Assembly: GCF_041146395.1 (NCBI RefSeq)
Contig: NC_090989.1
Location: 124,743,501-124,807,500 of the forward strand
Source: Eulemur rufifrons
Taxonomy: Eukaryota > Chordata > Mammalia > Primates > Lemuridae
DNA length: 64,000 bases
Direction: 5' to 3'
The notes under the pieces: generated by a model
The model's input: the letters and a program-made list of their open reading frames with translations, nothing else
What the model was told of the DNA's origin: nothing
Database searches by the model: none
Part shown: piece after piece, positions 26,401 to 34,459 of the stretch
Layout of the letters: the number at the start of each line of letters is the position of its first letter
Numbering within the stretch: the first letter of the stretch is position 1
Translations under genes and position numbers: made by a program

Positions 26401-27669
26401 AGGGAGGGGTGCCCCAGCCTGATAAGGAGTTATGGCAAGGGGAGGCACCGACAGCATCTACTTTAGCAGTCATGGTCAGTCACCTCCACTTGTGAAATCA
26501 GTGATGTGCTGGTAAATGTCTAACAACTGGCTCTTTCTTTCAAAGTAACTCAGAAATTTGCTAGGAAATCCTAAGGTAGCACAGTGCATAGTTACAAATA
26601 CATCTTTGAACTATGTTTTTATTAAATAGTAATTATAAGAGAGTAGAAAAACCTAGCTTTCGTGTTCCATACATACACACCTGTGCACACACACAGAGTC
26701 ATGCACCCCGTAATGATGTTTTGGTCAATGACAGACTGCATATGTGACAGTAGTCCCACAAGATCATAAGGGAGCTGAAAAATTTCTATTGTCTAGTGGC
26801 GTTACCATTTCTTTGTTTAGATATAAGTATGTTTAGATACACAAATACTTACCATCACGTTATAACTACCTACACATTCAGTACAATAACACACTGTACA
26901 GGTTTGTAGCCCAGGTGCATAGGCTACACCATATAGCTTAGGTGTGTAGTAGACTATACCATCCAGGTTTGTGTAAGTACACTCTACGATATTTGCACAA
27001 TGATGAAATTGCCTAATAATGCATTTCTCAGAGTGGGATCCCTGTCATTAAGTGACACATGACTGTGTACGTGTGTGTGTACATATATATATACTAACTA
27101 CATAAATATATACATACTTGTAAAAGAAAGGTATGTGTATATATATGTGTGTATGTGTGTATGTATATAGCTATATATAGATACATATATATACCTTTAA
27201 AATAGAAGGAAGGCAATGATTAAGCCACAAAAATACTTAGAATTTGTTTTCTGTGTAGGGTTCTTTTCTTCTACTTATTAAGACCAAGATTAAAATGGAC
27301 CTATAAACAAATGGATTGACTGTGTTCATGGAGACATGGAACATTGAGACTGAAGCAAATCAATGACTAATTAAACCTTATCTAGCCAGGTATAACATAA
27401 CTCATGACTTTTGCCCATAACTTTGTGCTATCTTTGAGAGTTTAAGTTTGATATTACATATCTACAACTATTTCTAAGTATTGTGTACTTTGACATTTCA
27501 GTAAATAAATAAATTCTTTATTTATCTCTGTTTGTTAAAGTTTGCTGAGACATAGGAACATTTATTTTTCTACATAGTAATAAGCATAAAATGTACTGGT
27601 ACCTGGGCTCTGATCTGCCAATGTTTCACTCCAAACAATTAGGACAAATATAATCAGCAGGATCTTCAT
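1226..27669 (-). CDS. COL6A5: COL6A5, collagen VI alpha-5 chain, 5' part of gene (signal peptide, vWA N1-N7, hinge)
   Basis: This is a secreted extracellular-matrix collagen chain. Family knowledge: alpha-4, -5 and -6 chains can replace alpha-3 in collagen VI heterotrimers and carry seven N-terminal vWA domains before a short triple helix. Seen here: eleven exons on the minus strand join in frame into 1409 codons. They encode a signal peptide (residues 1 to about 18), N1 (about 23-222), N2 (223-433), N3 (434-620), N4 (621-805), N5 (806-997), N6 (998-1189), N7 (1190-1378) and a Cys-rich hinge that starts Gly-X-Y repeats (1379-1409). From memory of the human chain (about 2,600 residues) the match is closest to COL6A5, e.g. 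the N-terminus [11 protein letters not shown] and the hinge [10 protein letters not shown]. The paralogues COL6A4 and COL6A6, in the same cluster, are the alternatives. The gene runs off the left edge, so helix and C-terminal domains are missing. No break or internal stop was found. Confidence 0.92.
1906..2048 (-). CDS. COL6A5: COL6A5 exon: vWA domain N7, last part
   Basis: The exon is 143 bases, entering phase 1 and leaving phase 0. It encodes [17 protein letters not shown], then [18 protein letters not shown], then [12 protein letters not shown], the end of the N7 fold. The acceptor is CTGAATAG and the donor GTGAGT. NTTA is a sequon. Placement is supported by frame continuity from the 82-base exon and into the hinge exon. 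Confidence 0.9.
2565..3230 (+). repeat. L2-like ancient LINE
   Basis: A diverged block from tcattcattcactcactt to gaacagtgaaaggtgttgaa shows the layout of an old mammalian L2-like repeat (ttatgtactaatcattgtag; gcctcatgagccttattagg). Assignment is from memory of the consensus style. It fills most of the intron between the 1906-2048 and 3546-3627 exons. Confidence 0.45.
3546..3627 (-). CDS. COL6A5: COL6A5 exon: vWA domain N7, middle part
   Basis: This short exon of 82 bases encodes [16 protein letters not shown] then [12 protein letters not shown], the strand and Asp-Gly loop of the vWA fold. The acceptor (TTTCTTTAG) is good and the donor is GTACTG. It enters in phase 0 and leaves in phase 1, which fits both neighbours exactly. 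Confidence 0.9.
3728..4068 (-). CDS. COL6A5: COL6A5 exon: vWA domain N7, first part
   Basis: The exon is 341 bases, entering phase 1 and leaving phase 0. It encodes [18 protein letters not shown] through [12 protein letters not shown] (residues to 1303). The acceptor is GTCTCCAG and the donor GTATCC. The first metal loop is DISTH, not DxSxS. Unlike N1 to N6, this domain is divided over three exons, as I recall for the last N-terminal domain of the related chains. Confidence 0.92.
4700..4905 (+). repeat. MIR SINE fragment
   Basis: The end part ttacagatgggaagacag, then gaactctggctttctgactc, then cagggctctttctaccactg is the conserved MIR 3' half. Confidence 0.6.
5041..5530 (-). mobile_element. 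L1 3' end, split by an Alu
   Basis: The pieces at about 5055-5081 and 5451-5530 together read, on the minus strand, as the L1 tail ending atgtaaccaaaatgtttgta cccccataat, also seen at 13985 and 32020. The Alu at 5082-5450 sits inside it. Confidence 0.65.
5082..5450 (+). mobile_element. Lemur-type Alu, full length, with target-site duplication
   Basis: This is a complete dimeric Alu from gccgggaacggtggctcacg to a long A-rich tail with aaaag repeats. It has the lemur-type middle segment and right arm. The flanking direct repeats agaaattatggggg at 5068-5081 and 5451-5464 are perfect, so the insertion is comparatively young. It is in the intron between N6 and N7, antisense to COL6A5. Confidence 0.93.
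6285..6860 (-). CDS. COL6A5: COL6A5 exon: vWA domain N6
   Basis: The exon is 576 bases, phase 1 to phase 1, encoding residues about 998-1189. It starts [18 protein letters not shown] and ends [10 protein letters not shown]. The MIDAS loop is DGSDM, the Thr loop is FPRIDLAL and the third loop is VVITSSDPY, so all three metal-site loops are altered. The acceptor is CCTTTTGCAG and the donor GTAAGT. The next codon, Asn, is split with the N7 exon, so N7 begins at a Cys. Confidence 0.93.
7210..7480 (+). repeat. MIR SINE
   Basis: The MIR core with aagtgacttgcctacaagcg and the following gctggtatctggacctctag is recognisable. Confidence 0.6.
8140..8640 (+). repeat. L2-like ancient LINE
   Basis: G/A-rich diverged sequence with gagttcatagtcatgtaaca and tgaggttggagaggtgggca followed by gaggagtggcacagttcg, in the order of other L2-like blocks here. 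Confidence 0.4.
8993..9078 (+). repeat. GA-rich simple repeat
   Basis: A purine-only stretch made of ggaa, gaaa and ggga units (aaggaaggaagaaaggaaga). On the COL6A5 strand it is a long pyrimidine run deep in the N5-N6 intron. Confidence 0.85.
9095..9420 (+). repeat. Possible L2-like fragment
   Basis: The run cacatcagaccacttgaacc followed by ttcaatggccctacaggatg resembles L2 body sequence. An open frame of 124 codons here has no recognised product and I take it as chance. Confidence 0.3.
9877..10452 (-). CDS. COL6A5: COL6A5 exon: vWA domain N5 (intact MIDAS)
   Basis: The exon is 576 bases, phase 1 to phase 1, encoding residues about 806-997. It starts [20 protein letters not shown] and ends [16 protein letters not shown] elements are complete: [15 protein letters not shown], and VITDGQSDD. 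Sequons PNSST, LNDTA and NKNNT suggest N-glycosylation. Donor GTAAGT and acceptor TTCTTTCAG are strong. The opposite strand also stays open for long stretches, which I treat as a coding shadow. Confidence 0.93.
10525..10700 (+). repeat. MIR SINE
   Basis: MIR blocks are in order: gagcctactgtgtgtcagat, ccatttcacagagaaaaaaa, gctgaggctcagaaaagtg. It lies just upstream of the N5 exon. Confidence 0.7.
10700..12303. other. Intron between N4 and N5, no element recognised
   Basis: AT-rich unique intronic sequence. I see no exon, RNA gene or clear repeat in it. A 102-codon frame on the minus strand at 10644-10952 shows no known domain. Confidence 0.6.
12304..12406 (-). pseudogene. Partial duplicate of COL6A5 N4 exon inside the next intron
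   Basis: These 103 bases align without gaps to 12946-13048 in the N4 exon, same strand, with four mismatches that I counted by eye (about 96% identity). Read in the N4 frame it stays open (core [20 protein letters not shown]) and differs from N4 by two residues, Gly to Ser and Lys to Thr. The copied part starts and ends inside the exon and has no splice site, so it is a fossil fragment, not an exon. Similarity stops abruptly on both sides. It lies 169 bases past the N4 donor. Confidence 0.9.
12575..13129 (-). CDS. COL6A5: COL6A5 exon: vWA domain N4 (intact MIDAS)
   Basis: The exon is 555 bases, phase 1 to phase 1, encoding residues about 621-805. It starts [18 protein letters not shown] and ends [15 protein letters not shown] elements are present: DSSGS, Thr in RNTMMGHAL, and LITDGEAQD. 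The acceptor region is a T run followed by ATAATATGCAG, and the donor is GTAAGT. Bases 12946-13048 of this exon have a 96% identical copy in the next intron at 12304-12406, which is described separately. Confidence 0.93.
13672..13742 (+). mobile_element. Severely 5'-truncated Alu with target-site duplication
   Basis: Only the last 50 or so bases of the Alu right arm are present (tgcactttagcctgggcaac onward) plus an A tail. The flanks aaattggagtga at 13660-13671 and 13743-13754 are perfect duplications, showing that the fragment was inserted already truncated. Confidence 0.85.
13960..14090 (+). mobile_element. L1 3' tail fragment with A-rich ends
   Basis: The piece aaatgtaaccaaaatgtttg followed by taccctcataatatcctgaa is the L1 3' end, followed by two A-rich tails at 14035-14050 and 14074-14091. 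Confidence 0.65.
14350..14700 (+). mobile_element. Old MaLR (MLT1-like) LTR
   Basis: The order of blocks, gtgtggccctgtgactaagt, then ggtcaatggtatgagcagaa, then aggaggtgatgaaaacc and a late T-rich end, matches my memory of MLT1-type solo LTRs. The same family appears at 19.8-20.3 kb. Family assignment is from memory. Confidence 0.5.
15255..15475 (+). repeat. MIR SINE, near full length
   Basis: It contains acttactatgtgccaggcac, ttcacaataagctacaaaca, then gctggggttttaaccttgac, matching the MIR consensus order. Confidence 0.75.
15783..15842 (+). repeat. CA-rich microsatellite pair
   Basis: Two short CA runs (cacgcacacacaca, gtgcacacacacacacag) lie 30 bases apart. Confidence 0.75.
16143..16703 (-). 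CDS. COL6A5: COL6A5 exon: vWA domain N3 (intact MIDAS)
   Basis: The exon is 561 bases, phase 1 to phase 1, encoding residues about 434-620. It starts [20 protein letters not shown]. The MIDAS looks complete: DGSTS, the Thr loop GGTYTGEAL, and VLTDGKSSD. The domain ends [11 protein letters not shown], with the closing Cys that links to N4. The acceptor follows an almost pure T run on the gene strand (A run at 16708-16726 on the plus strand). The donor is GTAAGA. I expect metal-dependent ligand binding to be possible here, in contrast to N1 and N2. Confidence 0.93.
16731..17090 (-). mobile_element. L1 3' end, antisense to the window
   Basis: On the minus strand this ends with atgtaacctaaacatttgta cccctgtaatatgctgaaat, the L1 tail. 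The inner part (taccaatttgatggtgagta on the plus strand) is the 3' UTR that also occurs in the 31.2-32.1 kb copy. It lies in the intron between N2 and N3, in the sense direction of COL6A5, starting about 28 bases upstream of the N3 acceptor. Confidence 0.8.
17105..17250 (+). repeat. MIR SINE fragment
   Basis: The 3' half is visible: gtctaagattacacagccag, then ggaccaggttcccaagcctc. Confidence 0.6.
17440..17890 (+). repeat. L2 LINE 3' end
   Basis: It is a good match in order to the L2 3' end: ggccttctcttaccctctag, ctttatggcactttctgaaa, gttagctctatgaggacaaa, then ggcctggcacatcataggag and gttcaacaaatttc. Confidence 0.75.
18430..18548 (+). mobile_element. hAT MITE fragment (MER3/MER33-like)
   Basis: The stretch attgcactagctacatttca, then agctaccatattggacagc, then gaacatttctatcattac matches the element at 20318-20530 but is shorter. 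Confidence 0.6.
19800..20300 (+). mobile_element. Old MaLR (MLT1-like) LTR
   Basis: It contains caacatgtgaccaagttctg, then gccagtgggatgtaagcaga, then cttgctggatgtgaatgtg, and closes with a cactgttatttttt and gttgctcacacctaa end, all in the order expected for the MLT1-type LTR also seen at 14.4 kb. Two overlapping open frames inside are chance. Confidence 0.6.
20318..20530 (+). mobile_element. hAT MITE (MER3/MER33-like)
   Basis: The ends are inverted: ctgtccaatatgacagccac at the left, and ctatcggacagcattgt at the right. A palindromic core has ccacatgtggct twice. The structure is that of a nonautonomous hAT transposon. Confidence 0.7.
20975..21607 (-). CDS. COL6A5: COL6A5 exon: vWA domain N2
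   Basis: The exon is 633 bases, phase 1 to phase 1, with acceptor CTCTCTGTAG and donor GTATGT; it is the longest of the single-exon vWA units here. It begins [18 protein letters not shown] and ends AEQMELDKT. The MIDAS loop is DESLG, lacking the second Ser, and the third loop is LVTHRPSDD with no Asp-Gly pair, so this is a degenerate vWA domain. ENITSS and ANNTQL hold N-glycosylation sequons. A Cys opens the domain, as in N3 to N6. Confidence 0.92.
21855..21940 (+). repeat. Imperfect CCA/CAT trinucleotide-like repeat
   Basis: A low-complexity run of caccat, caccac and catctc units (cagcacgatcaccaccatct). Confidence 0.7.
22040..22985 (+). repeat. L2-like ancient LINE pieces
   Basis: The first part (22040-22740) is a diverged block with agtgactatgctgggcatgt. 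The last part (22880-22985) has the L2 tail gagttcttagaaggcagagg and ggtgcctggtgggaactcag. Confidence 0.45.
24440..24870 (+). repeat. L2-like ancient LINE
   Basis: The stretch cagacactgagctaggcaca followed by ataggggtgaacataagttg and a diverged purine-rich part has the L2-like pattern. Confidence 0.4.
25039..25638 (-). CDS. COL6A5: COL6A5 exon: vWA domain N1
   Basis: The exon is 600 bases, enters and leaves in phase 1, with acceptor TTTTGATAG and donor GTGAGG. It encodes residues about 23-222. The domain starts [18 protein letters not shown] and ends [15 protein letters not shown]. The first metal-site loop reads DSSDH where a working MIDAS has DxSxS, and the later T(D)G loop reads [11 protein letters not shown], so metal binding is probably lost. 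Asn in QNMT is a possible N-glycosylation site. Hydrophobic beta strands ([21 protein letters not shown]) are typical of the vWA fold. Confidence 0.92.
25640..26695. other. Intron upstream of N1, unique sequence
   Basis: Between the N1 acceptor and the DNA transposon I see no recognisable element, only AT-rich to mixed unique sequence. Confidence 0.55.
26696..27068 (+). mobile_element. DNA transposon with terminal inverted repeats (MITE-like)
   Basis: It begins agtcatgcaccccgtaatga and ends cattaagtgacacatgact, which are inverted versions of each other with mismatches. The inside has ctgtacaggtttgtagccca and ccatccaggtttgtgtaagt. I recognise it as a common mammalian DNA-transposon repeat but cannot name the family safely. 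A TG/TA microsatellite follows. Confidence 0.65.
27060..27200 (+). repeat. TG/TA composite microsatellite
   Basis: Alternating gtgtgtgt and atatatat runs (tacgtgtgtgtgtacatata, gtgtatatatatgtgtgtat) follow directly after the DNA transposon. Confidence 0.85.
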
Positions 27670-27693
27670 TTTGTGAAGATTTCTTACTTTTAT
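27603..27693 (-). CDS. COL6A5: COL6A5 first coding exon: 5' UTR end, start codon, signal peptide
   Basis: The ATG is at 27669-27667 and 22 codons plus one base follow up to the donor (CCCAG then GTACC). The peptide [20 protein letters not shown] is a classic secretory signal: Lys-2, a hydrophobic core through about residue 13, and a probable cleavage after Ala-18. An acceptor (TTTCTTTTGCAG) ends at 27694, so 24 bases of 5' UTR precede the ATG in this exon, and the transcript must begin in an upstream noncoding exon. The exon ends in phase 1, fitting the N1 exon. Coding part: 27603-27669. Confidence 0.9.
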
Positions 27694-27889
27694 CTGCAAA
27701 AGAAATATTTATTTGCAATATAAAAAGTCTTATTGTATACCAGGAAGTAATTATTGGGATAGTTGTATTAGAGCACAATACACTGTGCAAGTATTTGTCA
27801 AGTAGTGCCAAGTGTTCCATTTGAGTATCTGGGAAGTCTCTCAAGAAGGATGGTTCAACCAAGCCCAGACTATGAAGATTAAAATAAAT

Positions 27890-30800
27890 ACCTAATTCTT
27901 CAATGCCCAGACATTAATGAATATCCACAAGCATCGAGAACAGCCAGGAAGACATGACCTCACCAAACTAACTAAATAAGGTACCAGTGACCAAACCCAG
28001 AGTGATGGAGATAGGTAACCTTTCAGACAAAGAGTTCAAAATAGCTGTCCTGAAGAAACTCAATGAATTTCAAGACAACAAGGAATTCAGAAGCCTAGTG
28101 GAGAAATCTAACAAAGAGATGGAAATAATAAAAAAAGGAAGCAGAAATCCTAGAGCTTAAGAATTCAGTTGACAAACTGCAAAATGCATCAGAGTTTTTC
28201 AACACCAGAATTGACCAAGCAGAAGACACAATTAGTGAGCTTGAAGATAGGATATTTGAAAATACAGTCAGAAGAGAAAAAATAAAATAGAATAAATAAG
28301 AATGAAGCACACCTACAAGATCTAGAAAATAGCCTCAAAAGAGCAAATCTAAGAGTTATTGGTCTTAAAGATGAGGTAGAGACAGATATGGAGGTAGAAA
28401 GTTTATTCAAAAAAATAATAAAATGGAACTTTCCAAACCTAGAGAAAGATATCAATATTCAGGTACAAGAAGGTCATTGATACCAAGCACATTTAACCCA
28501 AACAAGGCTACCTCAAGGTATTTAATAATCAACTTCCCAAAGGTCACAGACAAGGAAAAGATTTTAAAGGAAGCAAAAAAATAAAATAATAACATACAAA
28601 TATGTCTGTCAGCAGACTTCTCAGTGGAAACCTTCCAGGCCAGGAGAGAGTGGCATTACATATTCAAAGTGACAAAAGAAAAGAACCTTAACCCTAGAAT
28701 ATTATACCCCACAAAAATATTCTTCAAACATGAAGGAGAAATAAAAACTTTCCCAGACAAACAAAAGCTGGGGGATTTCATCCGCACCAGACCTGTCCTA
28801 CAAGAAATGCTAAAAGGAGTTCTTTAATCTAAAAGAAGAGGACATTAATGAATAATAAGAAATTTTCTGAAGGTATACAACTCACTGGTAACAGCTAATA
28901 CACAAATACAGAATACTTCATTGCAGTATATAAACCACTTATATCTTGAGTAGGAAGACTAAAACACAAAGCTATCAAAAATCACAACAACTTTTTGAGA
29001 GATAATATAAAAAGATATGGATGGAAACAACAAGAGGTTAAAAAGCAAGGGGACTGAAGGTAAAGGGTAGAATTTCTATTAGATTGTTCTTTGCTTATTT
29101 ATCTGTAAGCAGAGTTGTCAAATGTTCAAAATAATTGGTTATAAAATGTTTTTGCAAGCCTCATGATAAGCTCAAATCAAAAAACTTAGATACAGAAAAA
29201 ATAAAAAACAAGAAATTAAAACACACTACAAGAGAAAATCACTTTTAACAAAGGAAGAAAGAAAGAAAAAAAAAAAGGAGGACAAATCAACCAGAAATCA
29301 AGTAACAACATGACAGTAGTAGGTCCTTATCTATCCATAATAACATTAAATATGAATGGACTAAATTCTCCATTCAAAAGATATAGAGTGGCTGAACGGA
29401 TTAAAAAAACAAGAGTCAACTAATGTTGTCTGCAAGAAATACACTTCACCTATGAAGACACACATTTACTGAAAATAAAAGGATGGAAAAAGATATTCCA
29501 TGCAAATGGAAACCAAAAAAAGAGCAGGAGTAACTACACTTCTATTAGATAAAAATAGATTTCAAGACAAAAACTGTAAAAGGAGACAAAGAAAGTCATC
29601 ATATAATGATAAAGGGGTCAATTCGGCAAGAAGATATAACAATTTTAAATATATAGGTACCCAACACTGGAGCACGCAGATATATAAAGCAAATATTATG
29701 AGCACTAACAAGAGAGATACATCCCAATACAAAAATCATTCAAGTCCCCAACACTCTACTTCCAGCACTGGACAGATCATCTAGACAGAAAGTCAACAAA
29801 GAAACATTGGACTTAAGCTACATCATAGACCAAATGGACCTAAAAGATATCTATAGAACATTTCATCCAACAGCTGCAGAATTCATGTTCTTTTCCTTAG
29901 CTCATGGGTCATTCTCAAAAACAGACCATACATTAGGCCACAAAACAAGTCTCAAAAAATTCAAAAAAAATGAATTCATACCAAGTATCTTCTCTGACCA
30001 CAATGGAATAAAACTAGAAATCAATAACAAGAGAAACATTAGAAAATATACAAATACATTGAAATTAAACAATATGCTCCTGAATGACCAGTGAGTCATA
30101 TATGGCTTTTATCAAAAAGACAGCCAATAACAAATGCCGGCAAGGATGTGGAGAAAGGGGAACCCCTGTACACTGTTGCTGGGATTATAAATTAGTATAA
30201 TCAGTATGGAGAACAGTAGGAAGGTTCCTCAGAAAACTGAAAATAGAGCTACCATAAGACCCAGCAATCCCCATTGCTGAGTATATATCCAAAAGATGGG
30301 AATTCAGTATATTGAAAAAAATATCTGAACTCCCATGTTTTTTGTAGTACTATTAACAATAGCCAAGATACAGAGTCAACCTAAGTGTCCATCAATGGGT
30401 GAACTGGATAAAGAAATTTTGGTACATATACACAATGGAATATTATATAGCCACAAAAAGGAATGAAAGCTGCCATTTGAAACAATGTGGATGGCACTGG
30501 AGAACATTATGTTAAATGAAATAAGCCAAGCACAGAAAGACAAATCTCTTATGTTCTCATTCATATGTGGGAGCTAAACATTAAAACAATTGATCTCATG
30601 GAGACAGACAGTAGAATAATGGTTCTCACCAGAGGCTGGGAAGGGTGGAGGGGAGTGGAGGGATAAAGTGGGGATGGTTAATGGGTACAAATACAGTTAA
30701 ATAGAATGAACAATATTTGATAGCACAACAAAGTGACTATAATCAACAATAAGTTAGGGTATAATTTGAAATAACTAAAAGAGTGTAATTGGAATGTTCC

Positions 30801-30935
30801 TAACACAAAGAAATGTTAAATGCCTGAGGTGATGGATACCAGTTACCCTGATTTGATTAATTCACATTGTATACCTGTATCAAAACATCACATGTACCCT
30901 ATAAAGAGATACAAATATTGTGCAGTTTTAAAAAG
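27890..30935 (+). mobile_element. L1, 5'-truncated and internally deleted (L1MA/L1PB age)
   Basis: ORF1-related sequence spans about 27.95-28.83 kb (frag. gacctttcagacaaagag-like motifs, cttgaagataggatatttga) and is broken by stops. The ORF2 endonuclease region follows at about 29.31-30.09 kb (catttaatcg-type block: aaatatgaatggactaaatt). At about 30.10 kb it jumps straight to the ORF2 C-terminal end (aatgccggcaaggatgtgga) and then the 3' UTR, so the reverse-transcriptase part is missing. It ends near catcacatgtaccctataaa. It starts about 200 bases upstream of the COL6A5 first coding exon and faces away from the gene. Confidence 0.85.
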
Positions 30936-31194
30936 CCAACAGCTACCCATGTCTCTTCAGTGAGCCCTTATGAAAACTGCTTTCTCACAGTTATAACCAG
31001 TTACAAACTACTTTAAGTTTGATGTTTCTCTTCACACAGTTCACAATCAATCAGAAATATTCATGGTAAATTAAAGTCTCATAAAAATTCCAACAAATCA
31101 GGATTGTTTCTTATGAAAAGAGAAATAGATCAAAATTCCCAATACTCCAAGCCTTGTATTTATTATCTTAGAGGTATTTTGGCAAGTTGGGTTA

Positions 31195-32110
31195 CCACTG
31201 ACAAGAAAAAATCAAACAACCCCATCAATAAATGGGTAAAGGACATGAACAGAAACTTTTCAAAATAAGACAGACTAATGGCCAACAAACATATAAAAAA
31301 GTGCTCAACATCTAATCATTAGGGAAATGCAAATCAAAACTACAATAAGGTATCATCACCTAACTCCAGTGAGAATGGCCTCTATCAAAAAGTCCCAAAA
31401 TAACAAATGCTGGCATGGATGTGGAGAGATTGAAACACTCTTACACTGCTGGTGGGACTGCAAATTAGTACAACCCCTGTTGGAAGTAATTTAGAGATAC
31501 CTTAAAGAGCTAAAAATAGAAATACCATTTGTTCCAGCAATCCCACTACTAGGCATCTACCCAAAGGAAAAAAAGACATTCTATAACAAAGACATCTGCA
31601 CTCAAATGTTTATAGCAGCATAATTTACAACCACAAAGATGTGGAAACAACCCAAATGCCCATCAATACATGAGTGGATGAACAAAATGTGATATATGTA
31701 TATCATGGAATACTACTCAACTGCAAAAAACAGTGGTGATCTAGCACCTCTTATATTATCCTGGATAGAGATTGAGCCCATCCTTCAACGTGAGGTATCA
31801 CAAGGATGGAAAAACATGCACCACATGTACTCGCCATCAAACTGGTACTAATTGATGAACACTAAGGTGCTCACATGGTAGTAATACTCACTGGGTGCCG
31901 GTCAGGTGGGGGCGGGTAGAGCAGGTGGGGTGAGTAAACCCACAGCTAATGGAGACAGGGTGCACTGTATGGGGGAAGGTCACGCTTGTGACCCTGCCTT
32001 GAGCGAGGCAAATGCATTTCATGTAACCAAAATGTTTGTACCCCCATAATATCCTGAATTTAAAAATAAATAAATTACAAATTTAGAGAAGAAATTCAGA
32101 AAATAAAAAA
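31195..32110 (+). mobile_element. L1 3' end (ORF2 C-terminus and 3' UTR)
   Basis: It begins in ORF2 at about catcaataaatgggtaaagg, continues through atggatgtggagagattgaa and a G-rich 3' UTR (gtcaggtgggggcgggtaga), and ends atgtttgtacccccataata plus an A-rich tail. It is a 5'-truncated copy with a 3' UTR matching the pieces at 5.5, 14.0 and 16.7 kb, so likely of a lineage-typical L1 family. Confidence 0.85.
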
Positions 32111-32409
32111 ATTTGTGTAGTTAAAAAAAAATTCCCAATACTCAAAAATAGAACTGCCCTAAATGAGATACCAAAGGCATAAAGGCTGATTTTTATTCTA
32201 GAGTTAGTTGACTTTTCCAGCAATTCTTTTGAAATTGCTCAACAGGCAGGAAGATTGATATTAATAAAACAATTGGAAGCTGGATTTGGAAAACAGTCTA
32301 TAAGTCATTTAGATTAAACCCCTATTTTACTAAAGAGAAAACCGAACATTTTCATGACTCAGAAAAGAAACGCCAAACCCACAGCAGTCACTTCCCATTC
32401 CTCCTTCCC

Positions 32410-33840
32410 ACAGGTCGTGGTCACCATTAAAGGGAATCATAATATGTGGCCTTTTATGTTTGGCTTCTTCATTTAGTATGTTTTCAGGGTTTAACCATGT
32501 TGTGGTATGTATCAGTACTTAATTTTTTATGGTTAATATTCCATTGTATGGATAAGTTACATCTTAAAATTTTTTTGTCAGTTGATAAACATTTGGGTTG
32601 TTTCTACTTTTTGGCTATTACGAATGCTTCCGTGAACATTCATGTACATCTTTTGTGGATATATGTTTTCATTTCTTCACAGAAGGTATCTAGGAGAATT
32701 TTTGGACTTATCATAACTCTATGTTTAACATTTTGAGAAAGCACCAAATTGTTTTCCAAAGTGCAGGCACCATTTTACATTCCCACCAGCAATGTACAAA
32801 GTTTCTAATTTCTCCACATTTTCACCAGCATTTTCTATTATCTTCTTCTTATTACAGACATTCTAGTGGATATAAATGGTATCTTGGTTATGCTTTTTAT
32901 TACCCTAAAGATGAATGATGGTATCTTTTCATGTCCTTAATGGCCATTTCTGTATCTTCTTTGGATAAACATCTATTCAAATACTTTGCCCATTTTTAAC
33001 TGGCTTATGTATTTTTTGTTGTTATGCTATAAGTTCTTTATATATTCTGAATAATAGATGCTTATCAGATATATGATTTGCAAATATACTCCTACCACTC
33101 TGTGAGTTGTATTTTCACTTTCTTAATGGTGACCTTAAGAAAATCACTTGAGCCACAAGTGATTTTAAATTTGACAAAGTCCAATTTACCTGTACTTTTG
33201 TTTTGCTGCTAGTACTTTACTGTCATATCTAAAATATCTACTCAGTAGTCATGAAGATTTACTCCTATGTGTTCTTCTAAGAGTTTTATGGTTTATCCTT
33301 TACATTTAGTTCTTTGATCAATTTTAAGTTATTTTTGGCATGTGGTGTAAGGTAGGGACAAAATTTCACTCTTCTATATGTGGATATTCAGTTGTCCTAG
33401 CACCATCTGTTGAAAATATTTTTCTTTCACCATTAAATTGTCTCGGAACCCTTATCAGAAACAAAGTTACCATAAGTGTATGAGTTTAATTTTAGACTCT
33501 CAAGTCTATTCTATTTATCTATATGTCTGTTCTTGTGCCAGTACCACACAGTTTTGATTGCTCTACCTTTGTAGAAAATTTTAAGGTTGGGAAGCATGAG
33601 TCCTGCAACTTGGTTCTTTTTCAAGGTTGTTTTGGCTATTCTGGGCCCCATGTATTTCTATATGACTTTTAGGATCACTTTATCAATTTATGCAAAAAAA
33701 GCAGCTGGAATTTTGATAAAGATTGAATTGAAAATGTAGACAAATTTGTGGAGTATTGCCATCTTAAGTCTTCCAATCCATTAATATGAGATTTCTATGA
33801 AGGAGAGAATTTTTAAATCTCCTTATTCCATATTTTCACT
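32410..33840 (-). mobile_element. Old L1 3' region, antisense
   Basis: This reads on the plus strand as the reversed L1 tail with ttccattgtatggataagtt, cattcccaccagcaatgtac and ttgattgctctacctttgta. It is diverged and corresponds to an L1M-type element. Confidence 0.75.
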
Positions 33841-34149
33841 GATATTCTTTAAGTACAAGAGATTATAAGAACTCAGGGATGAAGAAGAGGCCTCTTTGAA
33901 GAGCCATGCTGATTCATGAGTCAATAAATGTTCAGAGCTGTATATAAATTTCTTTACAATGGGTGTAGGCTTGGAGAGTAAGATTGGGCTGGTCTGAATC
34001 CAGGCTTGACTCAGTTTCCCTCTCTGTATATGGACACTAGAGTCCAGAGGACACATCCTGGGTGGCCATCCTAGCCCACATCCCTTGGCTTGGCTCTGCT
34101 TTAGTTCTTTCTTCAGCTCAGATTCCCACTCTGCATGTCTTAGCTCTGA

Positions 34150-34340
34150 AATGGTGGCAATAGCTTAATTTTGTAGAGGTGGAACTGCTGGGTCAAAGGT
34201 ATATTTACTTTAAGTTTCTATTAATATTAGCAAATCGCCATCCTTTGGGTACCAAGTAATATTCCCACACCTGCCCCAATACAGCATGTTCCACTATTTT
34301 CACTTCACATTCTTATTTGTCATTTCCATTACTTCTACTT
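34150..34340 (-). mobile_element. Old L1 fragment, antisense
   Basis: The motif gaactgctgggtcaaaggta followed by aatattcccacacctgcccc is the reversed end of an L1M-type element. Confidence 0.55.
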
Positions 34341-34427
34341 TAATATACACACACATACGCATATATGTATACATACTTCTTATTTTTCTATCTTTCATAT
34401 GGCTTGTGCTCCTGAGATGAATCTATT

Positions 34428-34456
34428 TTTGTGTGTGTGTGTATGTGTGTGTGTAA
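34428..34456 (+). repeat. GT microsatellite
   Basis: A short run, tgtgtgtgtgtatgtgtgtg, with one interruption. Confidence 0.85.
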
Positions 34457-34459
34457 GCT

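Noticed and set aside
29310..30094. Open frames of about 95 codons at 29.5-30.1 kb as genes
   Set aside because: They are fragments of L1 ORF2 endonuclease sequence in a broken element.
31870..32010. G-rich block as a possible RNA gene or G-quadruplex promoter
   Set aside because: It is the ordinary 3' UTR of the L1 copy that ends at about 32110.
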